Source of the DNA: Cucumis sativus | Lineage: Eukaryota; Streptophyta; Magnoliopsida; Cucurbitales; Cucurbitaceae | Direction of reading: 5' to 3' | DNA: 64,000 nucleotides | NCBI RefSeq assembly: GCF_000004075.3 | Contig: NC_026657.2 | Span: forward strand, 7,254,001 to 7,318,000 | In this document: one piece after another, positions 37,679 to 49,453 of the stretch | How the letters are laid out: each line of letters starts with the position of its first letter | How positions within the stretch are numbered: position 1 is the stretch's first letter | Program-made: the position numbers and the translations under genes | Notes under the pieces: generated by a model | What the model was told of the DNA's origin: nothing | The model's input: only the letters and a program-made list of their open reading frames with translations | The model's database searches: none

Positions 37679-40600
37679 ATGGAATTTCCGTACATGGAAG
37701 CTGTTGTTGGTACTCACTCTTCACCCATTTCTTGTTTCTGTCAATGTTTATGCATGTAACCTTTTCGTATCATTGTTTAGATTCTCTATGTTTGGTTTTT
37801 GATTTGGTGTTTTCGTTACTTCTTGTTGGTTTCCATAACCTCGACGATCACGAAGCCTGTTAGATCCACTGAGCTTCACTGCGTATTTTTATGTTTTAAG
37901 TTTTCGATTTTTTTTTCAAGTCTCTTGGAAATGTATGTAGTTAGGGTTTTACGTTATTGTTATTGGTATTGAGGTTTTAGGCATTGGGGATGCTTGAAAA
38001 TGACATCTTGTAAGTTGACTTAGTGGTTGAGGATGATTGTTGTATGCTTTTGAATGGTCGAATTGTACTATATTATTCTTTCATTGATAAGATTGGAATG
38101 TGTCAAGTTGATTTGGAAATGAGCTTTATATTGGCTAGTTTGATCTGAACAAACGAACTCAGAGCTCAGTTTCGGTTAGAATTGAGCTGAGTCGTTGTAG
38201 GAAGAAACTATTTTACTGGTCTATGTGTGTAAATCGGTTCTTGTAGTTTTACTTCCTGATTAGTTGTTAGAACAGAGGTGGTCAATTGGTCGATAGAGGA
38301 AAGTAATGCGATTCTGTCTGATGGATACATTTTTATCCTCAGGTTTCATGATTTTAATGTATACTTTTGAAACTTATTTGGATCTTCGGCAACACACTGC
38401 TCTGAAACTGCCAACTCTTCCCAAAACTTTGGAAGGAGTTATAAGCCAAGAGAAATTTGAAAAATCCCGGGCTTACAGTCTTGATAAGAGGTTTGTCTTG
38501 TTTGAAAGCAGATTTGTAAAAGGTTCCCCTGAACTTGAACTTGTATTTGTTTTGGTGTCTAATTTTATACCACGTCTCTCTTAACTTTCAGCCACTTCCA
38601 TTTTGTTCACGAGTTCGTAACTATAGTGATGGATTCTGCTATACTGTTTTTTGGAGTTCTGCCATGGTTTTGGAAGGTGAGTAATTAAAGCTTATAAGTG
38701 AATCAATTCATTCAAGTTTTTTCTTTACTTCCGTTGAAATATTCATATTGGCCACTGTTGGCATGCAGAAATCTGGAGAGTTTGTGGTATTTGTTGGGCT
38801 CAATGCTGAAAACGAAATTTTGCACACACTTGCATTTCTAGCTGGGGTCATGATTTGGTCACAGGTATGCTCAATAAGTATAATTTAATTTCTATGTTCT
38901 AGTAATAGAGAATTTATTTATTTTTAACTGCTCTGCCTGTTGGATTAATCACAAATTGTCATTGTAGAATCAGAATCTACTTTACTTTTTGAAAACCACA
39001 ATTCACATAATTAATTTACATAGAGCACTTTGTTTTCATACAGGACAAAACTGCATGCTGTTGTCCTCATTGATTTTAACCTTACCAAACTGGATGTGGA
39101 AACATTTTCTGTGATGGGTGTTATGGGGGCCCTAAAACCGGAGCAAAAATTAATTAGTATTCATATTGCTTAACTGACTGTGGATTTCACAACTTGCATG
39201 TTGCATTTATACTGGAGATCAAATTCAGTATGCATTATGTTTTTCAATCATAATTCATGAATCAGATAAATTCTGCCAACTTTAAAGTTGAAATGAAAAG
39301 AAAGATATGATAGTCTCAAGGACAGGGATAAATTTTGCTGGGAAGCATTAGAACTTGCTAGATTTCAATGTTCACTGTGAAGTTCTCTAACCTCCATAAT
39401 TTTGGAATTATCTCCTCATGTATTTTATGCAGTTTTGTATTTCTTTTCACTAATGTCTGAATTCCTTGGTTTTGGAGTTCTAAATATTTTCATTTACAGA
39501 GTGAATTTGGGGAATTTACGATTTGAAGTTGGTTTACATTGATCGTTTGTTTGGACTGGTGTGCAGGTCACTGATCTACCATTTTCTCTCTACTCGACTT
39601 TTGTGATTGAGTCCCGCCACGGTTTCAATAAAGTATGTATAATTGTTTATGATGGATCTCATTGACAGTAGGAGTGGGAGATGTCCAATTTTGTTTTCTA
39701 TTGACCAATTATTTTTCTTTTGGGATTCCAGTTGGAAGTTTCCCGTGTTGTCCTGTGTACTTCCTAATTATTTCCCTAATTCCATATTTAATACCTCTTC
39801 TACAGCAAACAATATGGTTATTCTTCAGGGATATGATTAAAGGGATTTTGTTGTCCATCTTACTTGGCCCACCAATTGTATCTGCAATCATTATAATAGT
39901 GCAGGTAAACTTGTGTAAGTTAGTAGTTTTAGTTTACATAGTGCATTCAGAAGCAAGCCATATATTTCTAGTCTGCATGCCATCATCAATTCTATATTTT
40001 TTGGGAGTTCTTTTCTCCATTCAATTCAATTTTTATATATACTCCTTTGTTCTGGATTAATATTCTTTATAACGTTTCTTTTGTCATACGCGAGGGCTAA
40101 TAATATCTTTTAATTGCATACAGAAAGGAGGCCCTTACCTTGCCATCTATCTTTGGGCATTTATGTTCACATTATCTCTTGTGATGATGACCCTTTATCC
40201 AATTCTTATAGCGCCTCTGTTCAATAAATTTACCCCTGTGAGTACCCAAATTGTGTTATTTGATCAAAGCTTTTATGACTATCTGTTTTTTCGTCCAGTC
40301 ATCCCACTTTAATGCTCTGTGAAAATAGCTTCCTTCAGGTGATCTCAGGGAGAAGATTGAGAAACTTGCTTCCTCCCTCAATTTTCCGCTGAAGAAGTTG
40401 TTTGTTGTTGATGGATCAACGAGGTCAAGTCACAGCAATGTAAATCTCTTTTGCCAAATTCAGATTCTTGATTTTTTATCGCATATTTACTTGTGTTTTG
40501 CTATCTTATCAATATCATTTTCTTCTTTTTGCCTGCTTTATCAATTGGCCATCGAGAGTATTCTTCAGAAAGTGATTAGGAATTTTTATATTTGTGTCTA

Positions 40601-43208
40601 GTGTTATTAGGTTTGATCCTTTTGGATGATTACAAATTTACACAACGTATACCAACTTGGTTTCTATTGTATACCAACTTGGTTTCTATTGAGTATTCCT
40701 TTTTGGTGCTTTCTTGCAATGATCTCATCAAATGACTGCCATCTATGCAGGCTTACATGTATGGTTTCTTCAAGAACAAGAGAATTGTCCTCTATGATAC
40801 CCTGATTCAACAGGTATGTTGAAATGTGTGGAAAGCTTTTGTCATATTAATGCCTGTACATCCTGAACTTATTTTTGGACAGAAACATGTACAGTATTTT
40901 TTTAATTTTTCATTACTTGTTTAGACTTTTTTTCTTCAAGTGTCTTGGTCATAGTAACTTTATGTTTCCTTCCTGTTCTATTTATTAGTGCAAAAACGAC
41001 GAGGAAATTGTTGCTGTCATAGCACACGAGTTGGGGCATTGGAAGCTAAATCATACAATGTACTCATTCATTGCTATACAGGTATACTGAGATTAATTCT
41101 AGTCATGATCAAACTTCATAGCTGTAGCACGTTGTATACTTGGTTTTTCTTTTCTTGAAGAATCCGAAAAACATCAGCTGCTTTCATAATCAGCCACTAG
41201 ACTTTGGTTTTATGCCCATTCATCTTATTAATTTTCCTTATCATTCTTATTTTTAAATGCAATTGGTTATGTTATCTGGAAGGCTCATTTTTTAACTGTT
41301 TGTGAGCAGATTCTTACACTTTTGCAATTTGGAGGATATACTTTGGTGAGGAATTCCAGTGATTTGTTTCGAAGTTTTGGGTTCAATACTCAGCCAGTGC
41401 TTATTGGGCTCATCCTATTTCAGGTAGTGATCAAATAGAATGTTGAATTATAAATCTAACATTGACAATCTACGTAGCCCCCTACTTATTGATGAGTTGT
41501 GCTTTTCTACTATACTCACGTGTAACTACTAACTACCATATTTATTTTTTCTTCGTCTTGATTTTGGCTTTATATCCATGCATCACTAATCTTTCTTACC
41601 AACCCGATCTTCAAATGCAATTGGTTGCCTTTCTGGTTTTGAATATGATATTATGTTTTCTTTTCATGTACGTTAATATGCAAAATGTGCATGCTTTGTG
41701 TTAATTCGAAGCTACTTACTGCATTATTTCTACTATGAACTGCTTCATTTCATTCTCCATCTGAGGTTTACAGTTAAATATTTCATTCTCGAGGAATTCT
41801 TATGTCCCTATGCAAACTATCAGTTCATTCCAGTGACCTGTAAAGCACGTTAAAATGCTGTATAATACCTACAAACATCATTGCTAGGGAAAATGAGATG
41901 GAATTTATTTCAAACAGAATTTCAATATGTACACTTACGTTGCTTTTGGCTGTGCAGCACACTGTAATACCTCTCCAGCACCTAGTAAGCTTTGCTCTCA
42001 ACCTTGTGAGCCGATCTTTTGAGTTTCAGGTATGTCTGAATCTTGTGCAGCCTTTTATTTTTCTTTTTTTATAATTATTTTTTAATATATATATACATAT
42101 ATCCTCTATCTGTTAAAGGGTTTGATCGTCAGAGACCTTTTTTTTTTTACCAAATGCAGGCTGATGCCTTTGCACAGAAACTAGGTTATTCTGCCCCTCT
42201 TCGTGCTGGTCTAGTCAAACTACAGGTATTATTTATCTATAGTTTCAATCCTGTGGTGTAAACTTCCTGCTCAAACTTTCGTTTATCATTTCTCTTCTCT
42301 CCGTCATTCCTGCTATTTCAGTAGATAATCCAGAAGTTACTTCTTGCAGACAGTGAAAACTAGGGAAATTGATTTGCTAACGATAAGCTGACTCACTTTT
42401 ACCTGTTTTTGCTTGAGCTATTGTTGATTTTTTTGCACATTTGTGTATTTTGTTATGAAAAATCGAACTTTCATTTTAAAATAAAAGGAGAGACTTAAAG
42501 GCATACTGAAAACCCATAAAAGGGGAAACAAAGAAAAAGCGTTCCAGCCTAACAAAATAAGACACCACCAATTTTTTATTTCTTTTAAAAAGCCCTTAGC
42601 TATAGACACTCACATAAACAAGTTGAACTGAATACAAGACCAAACTTCATACAGAATTCTCTCAAACGCCCTCTAAAATTCTATTGTTTCCTTTTCTCCA
42701 AAGCTCCCAAACAACAGCACATGCTTGCTGGTCCCGAAAAGGAGAATGGAACAAGAACTCTCAATCATATCTTTATAACCTCTATGTCTAGCCAAGTAAC
42801 ATCAAGCTCCTTCACAAAGTGTCCCCAAACTGAATATAAGCAGAGCACCCTATCTTGCCACAAACCTTCCTTCCTCTAGAGAAGGAGAATGGATCACGAA
42901 TTCATCAAACCATAACCCTGTGGCCTAATCTTATGTCTAGCTTACAAACATCATGCTGCTTCAGAAACACTGACTCCAAATTGAATGACCACCTTTGGTG
43001 GCAAAATCGTTTTGGCACATTTGCATGTTTAATTATATGCTCTGCTGATACAATCATTTTTTACGTTAGACTAATAAAAGTTGTATTTCAGGAGGAAAAT
43101 TTGTCGGCTATGAATACAGATCCCTGGTATTCCGCGTATCATTATTCTCATCCTCCACTTGTTGAAAGATTGGCTGCACTTGACCTAGCAGATAAGAAGG
43201 AAGAATGA
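37679..43208 (+). CDS. STE24: CAAX prenyl protease 1 (STE24/FACE1), ER membrane zinc metalloprotease
   Basis: There are fourteen exons: 37679-37709, 38343-38490, 38592-38676, 38769-38864, 39567-39632, 39806-39904, 40124-40237, 40329-40439, 40751-40813, 40989-41081, 41310-41423, 41958-42029, 42160-42225 and 43092-43208. They give 424 residues, the same length as Arabidopsis STE24. The M48 zinc motif HELGH is at residues 284-288, with the third ligand Glu362 in FEFQADAFA. Several hydrophobic segments (about residues 10-25, 65-90, 105-125, 160-210, 300-350) fit the seven-helix ER protein. The enzyme removes the last three residues of prenylated CAAX proteins and can also make the upstream cleavage. 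Every intron is GT-AG. Orthologue of At4g01320. The last intron carries LINE-derived sequence. Confidence 0.97.
40647..40690. repeat. 22-bp tandem duplication in STE24 intron 8
   Basis: GTATACCAACTTGGTTTCTA starts at 40647 and 40669, two adjacent identical copies. Confidence 0.85.
42420..43070 (-). mobile_element. LINE-type retrotransposon 3' fragment, antisense in STE24 intron 13
   Basis: On the minus strand around 42680-42735 the sequence reads [15 protein letters not shown]. This closely resembles the conserved 'W..WxERNNRIF' segment near the C-terminus of plant LINE ORF2 (after the reverse transcriptase, zinc-binding region). The frame is broken on both sides. The surrounding 600 bases differ in composition from the rest of the intron. 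I infer a truncated, decayed LINE inserted opposite to the STE24 transcript. Borders are approximate and no clear poly-A or target duplication is seen. Confidence 0.6.
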
Positions 43209-45411
43209 TACCAATCTTCAGTCGTTATATCTCATACCTAGCCAGGTGAATTGACGTTCTACTACACTACCTGATTGACTTTTTTTGGTGGGAGGGGTGG
43301 GGAGGAAGAAATACTAGATAATCCCCCAAAGGAAAAGAGTCATCCATATTTGTTCTAGTTTTACACAAAGGAAAAAAAAACAAGAAAAAAGGTGTTTCTC
43401 TCTTTCTTTGCTTGTTGTTGTGACCTGCTGTGAATGAAATGAGAGATGAACTAATTACTAAGGTCATATTATCATTCTGTATGAACTCGATCAGACCCTT
43501 CTTTGCATAACAATCATGAGGTAGAATTATGTTTTTTGTTTTGTTTTTGTTTTATCTCTTTTTAAGAAAAATGTAATTCTGATGACAATAGTGAGAGAGA
43601 ATCAATGCAATTTTGTTAATTTTCGGGTTGCATTCTCTTTCTTAATCCTACATTGAAATAGGAAGTGGAAGTGCAGTTCGAGTCATTTAGGGATCGTTTA
43701 GTTCAGCCGGCTGTCAATTTTCCTGTGAGGCATTTTTAGTTTGTTAGTTTGATGTCAGGAACCGAACTAGCTTCAAGGAATAATCCTCTAAGAATCAACC
43801 TTATGAATCTTTTATCAAAACGACAATGCGTTTCATACAAGGGATGAAAGACTCGAGTTCCATTAATAGTAAAAACCCTTCCATGGTTAGAATTTGATAA
43901 CTAATCTAACTTGTAAATGCAGGTTGATACTTTCTGCAGAAGCTCTCCTTAACAGGTCAATGTTCGAACATTTACACGACTAATTATTCAAACTTTTCTT
44001 GTCAAGATGAGTTGATTTCTTTTTCCTCCAAGAGTGATGTTGATATAAATCTTCTGGTAGCCTTTGTTTATTGTTAAAAAAAAAAAAACCATGATCCATA
44101 GATTAGAATTCCTTTAGCTTACTTATAACCGGCTTTATTTGATTACATCTTTATTCACATCGCTTTTGTACTGTCATCGTCAAATTGACATGGAGCTCCA
44201 TGAATTTTGTCCGTAACAATTACAGATGAGTTGAGAAATACTTTTGATCTCTCTAGTATGAAAACGCATTTGGTTCCTCAACATTTTTCATAATGTATTT
44301 GCCTAGTGTTTTCATTCTAGTTTGTTACGATTCAGTTTATGTACACAGTCTCTTCTTTGTACATGTAGGTTAATAAACTTTGACACTACTCGACTTACAA
44401 TTAGAGAAAATTACTCGATATTTTAAAGTCTATTAATTCAATCATTACGAACTGAACTTTTAGATTAAACCAATGTTTATTGGTGAATATCTAATCTTTT
44501 CTTTAGAGGAATGAAAATCCTTTCTTCTATGCAGATTTCTTGTACAAGAAATTTGGAGCTTCCTTGTTTCTTTTACAAGGTATTTTGTACCTACCCTTTT
44601 GTTAGAAGTTCGTTTTAGCTTTCCGTAGGAATATGACTTAGAGGGGTTTTTGTTCCTTTAGCATCAAGTGTATGGTACCCGATTCGTGGTGATATTTTTT
44701 TTTCACTTATCTTGAAAAAGTAGAAGCGCTTTGCATCTTCAGACTACCACTTTCAACTAACCTTGTCTTTTGTTTCTTGTTTTTGTGTTGAAAAAGCATT
44801 CAAGCATATGTAAACTGTCATATTTTGTCCCCTTTTAGCTGCTTAACAGTAATTTTCTAAACCTAAAGTATCAAAAAATAGAAGTACTTGATGGAAAAAA
44901 AATCCTATTATTTAAACAAGGTGGATCACAAACCTTAACCTTTTCACTTTTTCTACAAAATAATATATATATATAGTCTAGAATATTGGGTTGGTAGAAA
45001 ATTGGGGTTAGAGTTACATGAGCTAAGAACTTATAGGCACCAGTTGATGGCTCCCACATGGACAATCCACATAGATTACTTTTATGCATGTGCATATTAA
45101 TCACTAAGATATATATAAGGTTAACTTGCTTTTGTGGTAGTGCTAATTTTATATGGTCAAATGTTAATTTAATAGAAAATTAGGCTTCTTTAATAATAAT
45201 AATAAAATCATTCTCTTGTATACGTATCCTTTCAGAATATTTACTACAATTGAAAATGTGAGAAGATAAGGCTTTGTTTTATAATTTTTTTCCCTACTTT
45301 TTAAAATTAAAGTTTTAAAAATACTTTATAGTTTGCTTGCCTTGTGTTCTTAAAAGTCAACTTTTTTCAAAACTTGATTTTATTTCTTTATCTTCGATAG
45401 ATTTTGTTATA

Positions 45412-45490
45412 TTTACAAATTTTTTAAAATGTTACTTTATACGTTGATATTTTACAAATTTTTTAAAATGTTACTTTATACGTTGATATT
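45412..45490. repeat. 39-bp tandem duplication
   Basis: ACAAATTTTTTAAAATGTTA begins at 45415 and 45454, period 39, apparently identical through ACGTTGATATTTT. Confidence 0.85.
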
Positions 45491-47599
45491 TTAAATCTAA
45501 TTGCTATGTTGGTAAGTTATTTTTTCGAACTCTAAGTAAACATCTGACTTTTAATCAAATTTAGAAACCAAATTTCGAAACCATTAATAGGAGTAGGATC
45601 ATTCTTCTTTTTTTGGGTATGAACTTCCTAAATTTTTTGTTATTATTATTAATGTTATATTAAGAAAAAGGTGTATTGTTATTATAAAATCAATCCTATA
45701 TTTTTAATTGAAATAATAATCCACACAATATTGAAATCTAGGACAATGAACCTTTCACCAAAACTCACAATTGGTTGTCATGAAAACAAAAACCAAACAG
45801 CAAATCCCTATCAAATTCCAGCCTATTAACAAACTCTGTCCACTTGATAAATTTCCCTTTTCACTAATATTTTATTAATTTTAGCCCTTTTTTTTTTTTG
45901 TCTTTTAATTCATTTAGATTCTCATAAAGATTCCACTCATCACTTTGCACATTTCCAACATCCATTTCCTTTGACAGAAAAGCAACCAAATGGGTTCCAT
46001 CAATCTTTAGAAAATATTAGTTTAGAAAAAGAAATATTCACCCTATAAATATTATCACTACCTTTGCTTAATCTTTGGACTAAGGTATCACTTTTTTACT
46101 TGTTTTTTTGGGTGTAAAACTCGTTTTTTTACTAATTTTGAGTATAATTTCTAATGTCTTTAGCTATTTAGTTGTATTTAATTCTACACATTTAGTCTAA
46201 GTTTGATAATTGGATCTTTCACTTTTGTAGTTAATTTAATCTATTTTGGTCTATTGAATGAGTGCTTTTTTTTTTTTTAGTGTTTAATTTGAATAGTTCT
46301 ATTTGTATTTTGTCTTAATAATTAATATATTCGTTTTCTCAAAAAGAAAAATAAATTCAAACTTGAGAGATGTATATGGAATAATAATATAAGATAGAAG
46401 GAAAGTTGAAACTTTCCAATATGTTATCTCTTGTCTTTCCATTTTTGTCCTTCATTACTTTACCTTTTATGATGAGTTGACAACATATTTATCTTATGTA
46501 TCCTATGTTTCATGGGAAGTTTAGAATCATTAAATTAAATAGATTATAAAGGCTCAACATGAAGATGTGGATAAAAACAATTTAAAGTTTGTTACTCGTG
46601 ATTTTGGACTAAAGGATATAACTGATATAAAAAAAGTATATAGATGTAATAAGGTCGAGTGAGCTGAAGATAACACTCTAGTCCTAAGATGGGTTGATGA
46701 GAGAGGATCGGTCTGTGTTAAAACCCATTAATGTGCTAGACCTAGGTCTTGTAGCTAAACGAGAAACAGGGCACACCTCTCGGTTGATAAGTCAAGTATC
46801 AAATGTATCTTACAAAGAAGATTTTTTCTTTTGTACGTTATGTTCTTGTTCTCTTCAAACAAATTGAATGTGAATGCTATGTGTCACATAAAGGTTGAGT
46901 ATATTTTTTTGGTTCATATTACAGAATCAACAAAGTTTATGATTATAAATTACACCATGCCGTGCTTGGTTGTAATATTACAAAATCAACAAAACATGTA
47001 ATGAAAATTTGACTTTTCACGTTTCAAATTTTGTATCTTAATTAAATTCAAATTCTTTTGTGATAATTAAAGAACTAAATTCTCGTAAGTCTAATAATTA
47101 CAAAGTGATTGGTTGAATCGTTTATAGTTATGATGATAATAGATGTCTTGTTCGCTTAGACTCAATTTAAAATTTGAAAGATATAAAATATATTTACTGA
47201 CGTTCTAGACAAACTAAGTGGATCAAATATATTATTAACTTTGAAAAAAAAGATATTAATCATATCTATCTACATAATCAAATTAGAATGATTTTCTTGG
47301 CCTTGGCTCACTAAATTATTTAAACAAGGAATATTCTTACAAACCATTTCAATAATTAAAGTTGTTGGGCCTTCCTTTCTTAAAACTTATCATTAATAAT
47401 ATCTTTAAGACATTACACAAAATCATAAAAATCGATCCACTAAGTCAAATTTGCAATCAATTAGCAAAGCCTTTGAGTGAATGAGTGGCTACTTTTTGGT
47501 TGATTAATGGCTAACCATATCTCTAATTAGTGGGGTTGCTATCAATTTAGTGAAAAATAAAAGTGGATTAGTTCTGTAGTTTATATTTTATAATATAAT

Positions 47600-47790
47600 T
47601 GGATAGCCACCGTTATAACAATTAGATTAAAAATAATTAAATATATAACAACGTTTTAAAGTAAAATCTGTATCGTGATAGAAATCTATCTATCAGTACA
47701 GCAAATATTAATCTATTATCGCAAAGAGTATATCAATAATATAAGTCTATTTATTAATTATTCTAATAATTGTTATTCACTGTAATTACT
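47600..47790. repeat. Dispersed palindromic repeat, copy 4
   Basis: It contains GTGATAGAAATCTATCTATC, then CAGCAAATATTAATCTATTATCGC and further imperfect arms, resembling the copies at 350 and 17110. Borders are approximate. Confidence 0.4.
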
Positions 47791-49360
47791 CTTCGATTAA
47801 TTCGTTAAAAAGCAGAGCACTGACTTGAAGTTTAGATATTTTGATTTTATAGTATATAGCTTAGGTTAATTGAGGTTAAATGTTTTTTCTTTTATTACTT
47901 TACAATTGGGATAATAATATTAATTTTAAATTAAAAACGTTTCACCAAAATTGTGTATAATTATTTATAGTAACAAGTTGGAAATTAAATTGATTTCCAT
48001 TTGGCAATCTATAGACTAACTTATTATGAAAAATTCTAAACTTGGATATGTCATTATTTTTATTCTAAAAATAAAGAAACCATTGGTAACTAATTAACAT
48101 AATTATATTATTAATTTTGGATATAACAAACATATGATTCTCTAATTTGAGTTAAAATGTCATCATCACAATAATACAAAATTAAACATTGAAAAACTTT
48201 GTAGAGCAAGTCCATGGTTATAGATTATATGATAAATTGTGATTTATTAAATTGTTTATTACTTTTTGTTTTATTTGAATTTTTGTTTATTATCCAACTT
48301 TAAAGAATTGGATGGATTTTACTAAATAATTTCAATATTATGCTACTCTTCAAACAATACCCTTAATATTATTGATTCAAATCACAAAATTAAGGGCCTT
48401 TAGATGTGACATTTAATCTCTTATTTTAAGATTAGGTTTCATTTTTGAAAAACTATTTAAAATAGAAAAATGAACCAAATATCAAGGTTTTATAAAAAAA
48501 AAAAAGTTGTAATGAATTTTTGCTTTTGATGTGATGTAAATAGTTAGTTTTTGTTTTTTTTTTTTAACTCCATTTATTTTTCTTTACAACTTCTTTATCA
48601 TGATTTTAATTTTTCTAATTTTTACATCTGATTTCTTAACAAAACTTGAAAAAAGAAAAAATGCTTTGAAAATTGTAATTATTGTTTAAAAAATGTGAAA
48701 TGATGGCAAGAGAAATAAAAGTATAAATTTGAAAAAGGAAAACAAATTGAAAAGCAAAATAATTAGGAAACCTAGAAATCACTCCATAAAGTTGAATGCA
48801 ATAAATAAAATATCTATTTAGCAACCTTCAATTATATTTTATATTTAATAAAAATACGAATGATTTAACAGAAATATTTTTAAATATATAATAAAATAAA
48901 CTAAAATATAATAAAATGTAACACAATTTTAGTTATATTATTAGATAGGAATAAACTTTTATTAATATATTTCAATAACAAAAGTTTTTAAACATTTTTT
49001 TATAGATATTTGATTAAATTTGCTATTTTTATTGGTAGGCTTAGTACTAAAATAAATAAATAAAAAAAAAGATGGTTTTTGAATTGAACAGCTAAGCAAA
49101 GCGGAGGATGTAAAGTAAGTGGACCCCACTTCCATCAATTGTTAAAATATTATATATAAAAAAAGTACAAAATCCCTTTTTATTTATTTATTTATTAATA
49201 CATTTTATTGATTTATTGATTTTTTAAAAATCCCCTTTTTGTTCGTAAAGCTTTTAAGGCTTCCAATTTTTTTATTCCCACTTCTCTTCACTCTTCTTTC
49301 AATTCCATTTTTTTCCCTCTTTGCAGATTCGCCGGAATCCTCCATTGCCGGAGTTTTCCG

Positions 49361-49402
49361 ATGAGGTCAATGCCCTTAAAACCTTTGATTTGCTTTCTTT
49401 AG
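49361..49402 (+). promoter_or_regulatory. Upstream ORF in the kinase leader
   Basis: A 13-codon ORF (MRSMPLKPLICFL then TAG) ends 51 bases before the kinase ATG at 49454. The leader is likely to include it, because the TATA-like sequence is near 49150. It may reduce translation. Confidence 0.45.
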
Positions 49403-49453
49403 TTCCTCTTCTTAGCTTCTTCTCTGAATCGGAATCGAATCGAAGAAGAAGAA

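Larger units (their letters stand above)
43209..49453. other. 6.2-kb gene-poor AT-rich region
   Basis: It starts with the STE24 3' UTR. It is very AT-rich with many homopolymer runs. It holds a 39-bp tandem duplication (45412-45490) and a dispersed palindromic element near 47600-47790. I found no open frame with family signal, no LTR pair and no RNA gene. The last 150 bases are the leader of the kinase gene and include an upstream ORF. Confidence 0.6.
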
